Shown one piece after another: positions 58,162 to 64,000 of a DNA stretch of 64,000 bases (positions are counted from its first letter, which is position 1; every line of letters begins with the position of its first letter). The stretch comes from Brachybacterium sp. FME24 (GTDB lineage Bacteria; Actinomycetota; Actinomycetes; Actinomycetales; Dermabacteraceae): assembly GCF_014897705.1 (NCBI RefSeq), contig NZ_JABUXV010000006.1, forward strand, positions 124,001 through 188,000, in the 5' to 3' direction. The position numbers and the translations under genes were made by a program. The notes under the pieces were generated by a model that saw nothing but the letters and a program-made list of their open reading frames with translations, was not told where the DNA came from and ran no database searches.

Positions 58162-59423
58162 GGGCGGCCTCCGGTGCTGCGGGGTCGCGCCGGTGCGTTC
58201 ACGGCGGCGCGGGGTATGCCCGAGCCTGCCAGACGCCTCAGCGCCACTTCGAGCGGGCCTCGTCGGCCGTGGCGTCGCAGCACCATGGCCGGCGGGATCA
58301 TCAGCAGCCACACCACCACGACGATCGCGGCGGCGCCCGCCGTGCCCAGGCGTGCTCCGAGGTCCAGGGTGTAGGGCGGGAACAGGGCGAGGAACACGAG
58401 TGACTGGCCCACGTAGGCGCTCAGCGACACCGCGCCCAGTGCCTCGATTCCCCGCACTGCAGCCTCGAGCGGTCGCTCCGCTGCCCCAGCTGTGCTCGCC
58501 TGCCGGTGTCGGACGTTATCGGCCAGCAGCGACGCCGCCGCAGCAAGACCGAGCGCGCCGATCAGCCCTGTGTACTGGTGCAGGACCCCCAGGGTGCCCA
58601 GAAGGGTCTCGGAGGTCAGGAGCTCATGGACGGGATCGACGATCAGGACCGCCACCAGCGGCACGGCGCCGACCAGCCCGATCCCCAGTCCCCAGCGAGC
58701 GATCGGCACGAGCACGTCGCGATTCGTGGCGACCTCCTCGAACAGGCGCAGCCGGGCGATGATCGCCCCGATCGCCATCGGGGCGAGCAGACCGATGTCG
58801 CTGAGCAGCGTGGTGACCACCTCGGAGCCGGCCTCCACGGTCCGCAGGCCCAGGCTGGTCAGATAGTCCGGAGCGGCCGCCGCGGCGTACCCGTCGGTCC
58901 CGAAGAACCCGACCGTCCCGTCGGCCCAGCCCCAGACGCCGAGCGCCGGCAGGGCGAGGAGCCCGGCGAGCGGCAGCACCACCCGGTGGCGCGTCATCAG
59001 GAGCACGCAGAGCATCCCGACCATCGCATAGGCGACGATGATGTCCCCGCTGAACAGCAGGACCGCGTGAGCCAGGCCGATCGCGAACAGCGCCACGTGG
59101 CGGCGCAGCATGCGCAGCACGAAGTGCCCGGTGCGCTCCCCGTGCTCGCGGGAGCGGCGGTACAGGATCCCGATGCCGTAGCCGAAGAGCATCGCGAACA
59201 GCGGGAAGCCGCGATTATCGGCCAGCAGACCGATCAGCGCATCGGCGATGCGGTCCGGCACCGTGGCGTCGAGCTGTTTGAGCAGCACGGTCCACTGCGA
59301 ACCGTGCAGCCAGCCGACGGTGTTGGCGAGCGCGATGCCCAGCAGCGCGAGTCCCCGTGCGAGGTCGGGACCGCCCGCGCGGCGTGACAGCGGGACGGAG
59401 CCGGTGCCCGGGATCAGGGACAT
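58158..59423 (-). CDS. DUF418 family polytopic membrane protein
   Basis: A protein of 421 residues with about ten predicted helices. DLARGLALLGIALANTVGW near the N-terminus and RGFPLFAMLFGYGIGILYRR are signature segments of DUF418/YeiB-type proteins, and the C-terminal SAYVGQSLVFLALFPPYTLD fits the same family. DUF418 proteins are related to membrane acyltransferases, and some are annotated as transporters; no substrate is established. The ATG at 59423 shares one base with the RNase HI stop (TGATG), and the stop overlaps the DUF4031 start, so the three genes are translationally coupled. Confidence 0.82.
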   Translation of the reverse strand: MSLIPGTGSVPLSRRAGGPDLARGLALLGIALANTVGWLHGSQWTVLLKQLDATVPDRIADALIGLLADNRGFPLFAMLFGYGIGILYRRSREHGERTGHFVLRMLRRHVALFAIGLAHAVLLFSGDIIVAYAMVGMLCVLLMTRHRVVLPLAGLLALPALGVWGWADGTVGFFGTDGYAAAAAPDYLTSLGLRTVEAGSEVVTTLLSDIGLLAPMAIGAIIARLRLFEEVATNRDVLVPIARWGLGIGLVGAVPLVAVLIVDPVHELLTSETLLGTLGVLHQYTGLIGALGLAAAASLLADNVRHRQASTAGAAERPLEAAVRGIEALGAVSLSAYVGQSLVFLALFPPYTLDLGARLGTAGAAAIVVVVWLLMIPPAMVLRRHGRRGPLEVALRRLAGSGIPRAAVNAPARPRSTGGRP

Positions 59424-60412
59424 CAGCGCCCGGGGGCCGGGGTGCCCTGGTGGTGGCGAAGCATCCAGCGATCGCGCTCGCGCACCCACAGCGAGCTGCG
59501 GGCGGTGGCACCGTCCGGACCGGTCGTGGTGTAGCGCAGCAGCACCACATCGGGGGTGATCTCGTCGGCGATGAACTCCTCGGCCTCGATCCCCGGCACG
59601 GGCGCGAGATGGGCGAGGATCGCCTCTCGGTCGTAGCTGCGGCCGCTGGGACCGATCTCGGTGAAGGCCGGATGGAGCAGCTCGGCGGCGCTGGGGGCGT
59701 CGGCGCGCAGGAGGTCGGAGAGCAGGGCCTGCTCACGGGCGGTGATCTGCTCGAAATCGGTCGCCCCCGGGGCGTCGGCAGTCAGAACGGTGCCGTCGGA
59801 GGCTGTGTTGCAGCTGGTCGGCGCGGGGTCGGCGGCCGGGGCATCGAAGAGGCTGAAGAGGTCGTCGGCGGGGGCTGCGGCCGAGGAGGCGGTGGTGGGT
59901 GACGTCGCGGCCGACGTCGAGCCTGCCGCCGAGCCGCCTGCGGGTTCTCCGCGGAACCCGGGACCCACCGTCGGGTCCTGCTTCTTGGAGAAAGCCGTCG
60001 CAGCGGCGTTGGCGCGCTTGTCGGCCGCCTCGTTCAACGCGTGCCCGGAATGGCCCTTGACCCATTCGAATTCAACGCTGCGGCCGGCGAGGGCACGGTC
60101 GATGTCCTGCAGCAGTTCGACGTTCAGCACCGGCTTGCCGTCCTTCTTGCGCCAGCCCTTGCGCTTCCATCCCGGCATCCACTTGGTGACCGAGTTGATG
60201 ACGTACTGGCTGTCGCACAGGATCAGCAGGTGCTGGTCGGCGGCGACAGCAGTGGCCTCGAGGAGGTCCAGAACGGCTTTCAGCTCACCCATGTTGTTGG
60301 TGCCGTGGGGCCAGCCGCCCGCACGCCAGGTGTCGTCGTCGATGTACCAGGCCCAGCCGGCCGGGCCGGGATTGCCCAGGGCGGAGCCGTCGGCAGCAGC
60401 AGTGATGGTCAT
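59423..60412 (-). CDS. rnhA: Ribonuclease HI fused to a C-terminal SnoaL/DUF4440-like domain
   Basis: A protein of 329 residues. Residues 1-145 are a complete RNase HI with catalytic Asp8 (AAADGSALGNPGPAGW), Glu43 (NNMGELKAVLDLLEA), Asp67 (LILCDSQYVINSVTKW) and Asp131 in VKGHSGHALNEAADKRAN, plus the basic handle GWKRKGWRKKDGKPV. It cleaves RNA in RNA-DNA hybrids. An Ala/Ser/Pro-rich linker (about 150-210) leads to a cone-shaped SnoaL/DUF4440-type domain (LLHPAFTEIGPSGRSYDREA; SSLWVRERDRWMLRHHQGT). That domain is normally a small-molecule-binding or dimerisation module. The start lies near a weak AACGAT box rather than a Shine-Dalgarno sequence. Confidence 0.88.
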   Translation of the reverse strand: MTITAAADGSALGNPGPAGWAWYIDDDTWRAGGWPHGTNNMGELKAVLDLLEATAVAADQHLLILCDSQYVINSVTKWMPGWKRKGWRKKDGKPVLNVELLQDIDRALAGRSVEFEWVKGHSGHALNEAADKRANAAATAFSKKQDPTVGPGFRGEPAGGSAAGSTSAATSPTTASSAAAPADDLFSLFDAPAADPAPTSCNTASDGTVLTADAPGATDFEQITAREQALLSDLLRADAPSAAELLHPAFTEIGPSGRSYDREAILAHLAPVPGIEAEEFIADEITPDVVLLRYTTTGPDGATARSSLWVRERDRWMLRHHQGTPAPGR

Positions 60413-60508
60413 GGCGCAATCGTTCCACAGCGAGCGGACACCGCCCGCCGAAGCGCCGCCGTATATCGCTCGATGCGGTGTTCCTCTCGCGCACGACGGG
60501 TCGGATCC

Positions 60509-61543
60509 TCAGCGCAGGCGCGCGACCGTCATCCCGGCGGTGGTGGGCGGGTGGTCCATGGCGAGCATCGCTGCGGGCAGCTCCGCGAAAGGGATCTCGC
60601 GACCGACGGTGCGACCGAGGTCGAGGCGGCCGCTCGCGATGTCGGCCAGCAGGGCGCGGTACTCGGAGACCGCGAGGCCGTGGTTGCCCAGGATCTGCAG
60701 CTCCTGGCCGATCACCCGGCCCATCGGCAGGGACGGCTGGGCGTCCTCGCCCAGCAGCAGCCCCACCTGCACGTGGCGGCCGCGAGGGCGCAACGATTCG
60801 AGGGCCTCGCGGGCGGTGGCGGCGGAGCCGAGGGCCTCGATGGTGACGTGGGCGCCACCTCCGGTGGCGTCCCGCACCCGATCCACGATGCCGGGGCCGG
60901 CGGGGAGAGCTGTCGCGCCGAGTCGGGCGGCGGCCGCGAGGGCTCCCTCGGAGACGTCGACCGCGATCACCTCGGCCCCCGCGGCGAGCGCGACCATCAC
61001 GCAGGCCAGTCCCAGCCCGCCGCAGCCGTACACCACGACGCTCTCCCCTGCCGTCACGGCGGCTTGCGCATGCACGGCGTGATACGCGGTGCCGACCCGG
61101 CAGCCGAGCCCGGCGGCGAGCGTCATGTCGATCGCTTCGGGCAGGGCGACCAGGTTATGGTCCGCCTCGATCACCACGACCTGCTCGGCCCAGGACCCGG
61201 GCAAGTCGAAGCCGGGCTGACGCTGGGCCGGGCACACCTGCGGGGCGCCCTCGAGGCACTGCGCACAGCGCCCGCAGGCGAGGATGAACGGCGCGGTCAC
61301 CCGCTCCCCCGGGGCGAAGCGCGTCACCTCGGCGCCGACCTGCTCGATGACGCCGGCGAACTCGTGACCCGGGATGTGCGGCAGCTGAACCGAGTCGTCG
61401 TGGCCCTGCCAGGCGTGCCAGTCGCTGCGGCACACGCCGGTGGCGTGCACCGTGATCACCGCGCCGCGGGGCGGGCAGACTGGATCGGGGACCTCGACCA
61501 GGCGGGGCTGCTCTCGGAAGGCGTCGAAGCGCACTGCTCTCAT
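60509..61543 (-). CDS. Zinc-dependent alcohol dehydrogenase
   Basis: A protein of 344 residues of the medium-chain dehydrogenase family. Catalytic zinc ligands are in GVCRSDWHAW and PGHEFAGVIEQVG, and structural-zinc cysteines in CGRCAQCLEGAPQVC. The NAD(P) loop is VVVYGCGGLGLACVMVALAAG, and VIAVDVSEGAL after the second strand suggests NAD+. It is about the normal length. The substrate is unknown: a primary or secondary alcohol, polyol or threonine-like compound. Upstream GAGGAT lies six bases from the ATG and could be read either as a weak -10 box or as a displaced Shine-Dalgarno sequence. Confidence 0.88.
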   Translation of the reverse strand: MRAVRFDAFREQPRLVEVPDPVCPPRGAVITVHATGVCRSDWHAWQGHDDSVQLPHIPGHEFAGVIEQVGAEVTRFAPGERVTAPFILACGRCAQCLEGAPQVCPAQRQPGFDLPGSWAEQVVVIEADHNLVALPEAIDMTLAAGLGCRVGTAYHAVHAQAAVTAGESVVVYGCGGLGLACVMVALAAGAEVIAVDVSEGALAAAARLGATALPAGPGIVDRVRDATGGGAHVTIEALGSAATAREALESLRPRGRHVQVGLLLGEDAQPSLPMGRVIGQELQILGNHGLAVSEYRALLADIASGRLDLGRTVGREIPFAELPAAMLAMDHPPTTAGMTVARLR

Positions 61544-61562
61544 GGGGCCATCCTCGCGCAGG

Positions 61563-62336
61563 TCAGGCCAGCGGTTCGAACCGCTGCCGGAATCCGGAAT
61601 CCAACTGACGAGTCCACGCGTGCATCCGCGCGCGCAGCAGGAGTGCCAGCAGGACGACCACGACGAGAAGGCCCAGCGGAGCCATGAGACTCGACAGGAT
61701 CACAGGGGCGTCGATCCGGGAGAGCACCATCAGCGGGAGGGAGAAGACGAACGCCCCGAGGAGCACGGCGAGCAGATAGACCAGCACGCTGAGGACTGCC
61801 ATCGACCGTCCCGGGCGCCGGGTGAGGCAGTCCCCGCCGACCCAGATCCCCGTCAGCAGGAGCATCGCCGCGGAGGACAGCGTGGCGATCGTCGCCTCCA
61901 GGACGACGGCGAACCAGGGCGGGATCGCGACGGAGGCCGCGGACCCGGTCAGGTCGCTGCCATCGCCCAAGGCCCCGGCGATCAGGGTGGCGACGCCTGT
62001 GGTCAGGAGGATCACCAGGGTCTCGAGCGCGATCAGCGCGACCCGTCCACGAGTCCGATCAGCACGACTCATCCCGAGGCTCGCCCGCAATTCGTCCCGT
62101 TCGACCGTGTCCGCCCTGCCGTAGCGGTACCAGGCGAGAACGGCCCAGAGCAGGAGCAGGTCCGCGAACGCGTCGCTCAGCACCGCCGCGAGGATCAGGC
62201 AGAGCCCGCAGGAGACGAGTGTCCCGGCGAAGCGATCCCCGTTGAGCCGGAGATCGACCATCAGAGCTCGGCGCAGCGCTTGGCTCCGGGTCGCGAGCAG
62301 GTCGACGGATTGCCCGGGGCGGGTGTTCGCGTTCAT
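61563..62336 (-). CDS. ABC transporter permease-like membrane protein of a YtrA-type operon
   Basis: A protein of 257 residues with about six helices (LVSCGLCLILAAVLSDAFADL, VALIALETLVILLTTGVATL, MAVLSVLVYLLAVLLGAFVF, LLVVVVLLALLLRARM). The N-terminal region is basic and cytoplasmic (RSQALRRALMVDLRLNGDR). No ATPase motif is present. Its ATG overlaps the stop of the ATP-binding gene (ATGA), so it is the membrane half of that exporter. In YtrA-type operons such pairs are usually induced by envelope-active antibiotics and export unknown compounds. Confidence 0.75.
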   Translation of the reverse strand: MNANTRPGQSVDLLATRSQALRRALMVDLRLNGDRFAGTLVSCGLCLILAAVLSDAFADLLLLWAVLAWYRYGRADTVERDELRASLGMSRADRTRGRVALIALETLVILLTTGVATLIAGALGDGSDLTGSAASVAIPPWFAVVLEATIATLSSAAMLLLTGIWVGGDCLTRRPGRSMAVLSVLVYLLAVLLGAFVFSLPLMVLSRIDAPVILSSLMAPLGLLVVVVLLALLLRARMHAWTRQLDSGFRQRFEPLA

Positions 62337-63286
62337 GCCGTCGTCCTCCTGGCGCTGTGTTCGACAGTCCCTGCGGCGCGGAGCCAGTGCGTGACCAGCT
62401 CGCTCACCGTCGGGCGTCGCAGGTCGCTTCCCGGTGGCAGACCGGCGACGTCCTCCGTGCTCACCAGGGCCCGCGTCCTCCCGCCGATGGTGCTCGCGCC
62501 GATCAGCGGAGCATCCGTGCCACGGAGCTCGCTCCCGTCGCAGGCGGCGTCGAGCACGAGGAAGTCCTCACGCAGGGACTCCACATCCCCCTCGATGAGG
62601 TCCTTCCCGTCCGCGACGACCACGAGATGATCGACGAAATGCTCCATCCCCTCGAGATCATGCGTGGCCAGCACGATCGAGCGGTCCTCACGGGCCATCA
62701 GGGTGCGGAGCTCATCGACGAGATCCGTGCGGGCCAGAGGATCGAGGCGGGCGAAGGGCTCGTCGAGTATCAGCAGATGCGGGTTCTGGGCGAGGGCCGC
62801 GGCGACCCCGAGCTGCGTGATCTGACCGCGGGAGAGCGCGCTGCGCCGGCGATCGTGCGCGATGCCCTGCGTGGTGAGCATGGCCCCGAACGCACGCAGA
62901 TCGAAATCCGGGTCGATCCGTCGTCGCAGTCGCGCCACATCATGGGCGGTCCAGTGATCCGGATAGGCGGGATCGTCCGGCACATGGGCGGCGTGGGCGG
63001 GAAAGGGGACGTGCGCGGGGCCCAGCTCGACCCCCAGCACCTCGAGGGCGCCCTCGGCGAACGGCAGGGTCGTCGTGATCGCCCGAAGCGCCGTCGTCTT
63101 TCCGGCGCCGTTCGCGCCGACCAGTGCGGTCACCTGCCCGGCGGGAGCAGTGAAGGTGAGTCCCCGCAGCACCTCCGGCGGGGCGGCATAGGCCCTGTCG
63201 CGGGAAGGCACTCGGACCTGGAGGTCGCGGACCGCCACCGCCGGTGGCGCCGTCGACGTCACCGGGTCGGGATGCATCGTGCTCAT
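62333..63286 (-). CDS. ABC transporter ATP-binding protein of a YtrA-type operon
   Basis: A protein of 317 residues. Walker A is GANGAGKTTAL at about residue 59. The signature is a variant, ALSRGQITQLGV, with Arg at the third position instead of Gly. Walker B is LLILDEPFARLDPL and the H-loop is LATHDLEGM. The C-terminal ~90 residues form an accessory region as in YtrB-like exporters. The ATG overlaps the stop of the GntR gene (ATGA), and the stop overlaps the permease gene, making a three-gene coupled operon. The transported compound is unknown. Confidence 0.88.
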   Translation of the reverse strand: MSTMHPDPVTSTAPPAVAVRDLQVRVPSRDRAYAAPPEVLRGLTFTAPAGQVTALVGANGAGKTTALRAITTTLPFAEGALEVLGVELGPAHVPFPAHAAHVPDDPAYPDHWTAHDVARLRRRIDPDFDLRAFGAMLTTQGIAHDRRRSALSRGQITQLGVAAALAQNPHLLILDEPFARLDPLARTDLVDELRTLMAREDRSIVLATHDLEGMEHFVDHLVVVADGKDLIEGDVESLREDFLVLDAACDGSELRGTDAPLIGASTIGGRTRALVSTEDVAGLPPGSDLRRPTVSELVTHWLRAAGTVEHSARRTTA

Positions 63287-63663
63287 CGGCCCTCCTCCTC
63301 GAGAGTCTGCGTCAGGCGGTCATGGAGCTCCTCGGCCCCGATACCGGCGATGAGGGCGGTGCGGACGGCCTCGACGAGCGCGCCGTCAATCCGCTCCACA
63401 GCCCGGATGCGCACCTGATCGCTCTCCTGGGCGCGCACGAACACGCCTTTGCCGCGCACAGCGTCGACCAAGCCGTCGGCGACCAGCTCGTTGTAGGCGC
63501 GTGTGGTGGTGATGACGCTGACGCGCAGGTCACGAGCGAGGACCCGGATCGAGGGCAGTGCTTCGCCGGGTGGGAGATCGCCGCGCAGGATCGCGGTGGT
63601 GAGGTGGGCGCGGATCTGTTCGTAGATCGGCTCGGGCGCGGAGGGGTCCAGCGGGATGTGCAT
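63283..63663 (-). CDS. GntR family transcriptional regulator, YtrA subfamily
   Basis: A protein of 126 residues, the typical short YtrA length: a winged helix (PIYEQIRAHLTTAILRGDLP; ALPSIRVLARDLRVS; TTRAYNELVADGLVDAVRGK) followed by only about 50 helical residues and no ligand domain. YtrA regulators repress the ABC exporter genes that follow them, as arranged here with ATGA overlaps. GGAGGGGCC precedes the ATG. A 41-bp imperfect palindrome lies 30 bases upstream and is a candidate operator. Induction would be expected under cell-envelope stress. Confidence 0.9.
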   Translation of the reverse strand: MHIPLDPSAPEPIYEQIRAHLTTAILRGDLPPGEALPSIRVLARDLRVSVITTTRAYNELVADGLVDAVRGKGVFVRAQESDQVRIRAVERIDGALVEAVRTALIAGIGAEELHDRLTQTLEEEGR

Positions 63664-63692
63664 CCGGGCCCCTCCTCGGCGTCGACAATCAA

Positions 63693-63733
63693 CCGCACCT
63701 ACTGTACATATCCACTATGGACAGAAGGTGCGG
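63693..63733. promoter_or_regulatory. 41-bp imperfect palindrome, candidate YtrA-type operator
   Basis: Two 18-base arms around a TCCAC centre pair at 16 of 18 positions. The outer blocks are CCGCACCT (63693-63700) and AGGTGCGG (63726-63733), and the inner blocks are CTGT/ACAG and CATA/TATG. It lies between the GntR start and the end of the acetyltransferase gene. Confidence 0.55.
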
Positions 63734-63752
63734 TGGCGTCAAGCGGTCCGGC

Positions 63753-64000
63753 TCAGATCACCGGCTTCTCGAAGGTGGCGAACACGCCGCCACGCGTGAA
63801 GCCCAGCGCGTCGTAGAGCCGGGTCGCACCGGTGAGCGACTCGGCATCGACCTCGAGCTCGGCGCCGGCGTACCCGGCCTGCGCGGCCGCCTCGAGGGAG
63901 CGGGCGATGACGGCGCGGGCGATCCCACGACCGCGCGCCTCGGGGCGGGTGCCCACCAGCGCGATGTGCAGCACCCCGGGCTTGTCCTCCGAGGCGATCG
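63753..64000 (-). CDS. GNAT family acetyltransferase (5' truncated by window edge)
   Basis: The last 82 codons of a leftward gene that enters from beyond the right edge. The acetyl-CoA-binding motif A is LVGTRPEARGRGIARAVIAR, with the R-x-x-G-x-G/A pattern (ARGRGIA). It is followed by AELEVDAESLTGATRLYDAL and GFTRGGVFATFEKPVI, the usual motif B and final strand. GNAT enzymes transfer acetyl groups to amines; the substrate cannot be judged from this part. A GTG within the visible part could start a frame, but it would lose part of the fold, and the open frame continues to the edge. Confidence 0.85.
   Translation of the reverse strand, partial: IASEDKPGVLHIALVGTRPEARGRGIARAVIARSLEAAAQAGYAGAELEVDAESLTGATRLYDALGFTRGGVFATFEKPVI

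Overview
The window is high-GC (about 70% by eye) chromosomal DNA of an actinobacterium. GTG starts are frequent, neighbouring genes often overlap by four bases (ATGA or GTGA), and several genes begin 6-7 bases after a TANNNT-like -10 box, as leaderless actinobacterial mRNAs do. The gene families (DUF222/HNH protein, DUF6318 lipoprotein, paired XPB-type helicase genes, ROK and FCD regulators, DUF4031) fit the Micrococcales. Brachybacterium or another Dermabacteraceae is my best guess, from gene content only. No insertion sequence, prophage, CRISPR array or rRNA was seen. One tRNA is present.

Layout. 1-6.2 kb: the end of a quinone-oxidoreductase-like gene, a SAM methyltransferase with a THUMP-like domain, then a tightly overlapping DUF4129 / small membrane protein / MoxR ATPase / DUF58 / membrane protein operon. 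6.2-7.8 kb: a formylglycine-type sulfatase. 7.9-11.7 kb: an accessory-looking stretch with a DUF222/HNH protein, an intergenic cluster of DnaA-box-like motifs, and a surface-protein pair (secreted PKD-like protein plus DUF6318 lipoprotein) whose GC falls sharply. 11.9-14.3 kb: MsrA, an ArsD-like protein without the metal cysteines, and an APH(6)-like kinase.

14.3-25.2 kb is the most coherent system: a sialic acid scavenging locus. It has a divergent GntR/FCD regulator, a Tat-exported lipoprotein binding protein, a peptide-type ABC importer (permease, permease-ATPase fusion, ATPase), an N-acetylneuraminate lyase, a NanK-NanE fusion, and a Tat-exported sialidase with five Asp boxes. Sialidase would release sialic acid outside and the ABC system import it. 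NanA would cleave it to ManNAc plus pyruvate, and the fusion would phosphorylate and epimerise ManNAc to GlcNAc-6-P. NagA and NagB are not in the window. A compact operator-like site made of three 7-bp half-sites lies between regulator and importer.

25.3-41.3 kb: secreted subtilase, DUF2079 membrane protein, a Pro/Ser/Thr-rich repeat protein, a four-gene coupled operon (hypothetical, S9 peptidase, DinB, alpha/beta hydrolase), a GH3 lipoprotein, a ThiD-like kinase, two paralogous membrane proteins and cardiolipin synthase. 41.4-47.2 kb: Bax-inhibitor-like protein, cystathionine gamma-synthase, MFS exporter with a divergent ROK regulator, YggS and a tRNA. 47.3-57.6 kb: XPB-like accessory protein, small membrane protein, 6-phosphogluconate dehydrogenase, repeat-bearing membrane protein, XPB helicase, LapA-like protein and an OmpR-type two-component system. 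57.6-64 kb: DUF4031, DUF418, an RNase HI-SnoaL fusion, an alcohol dehydrogenase, a YtrA-type GntR/ABC operon and the end of a GNAT acetyltransferase.
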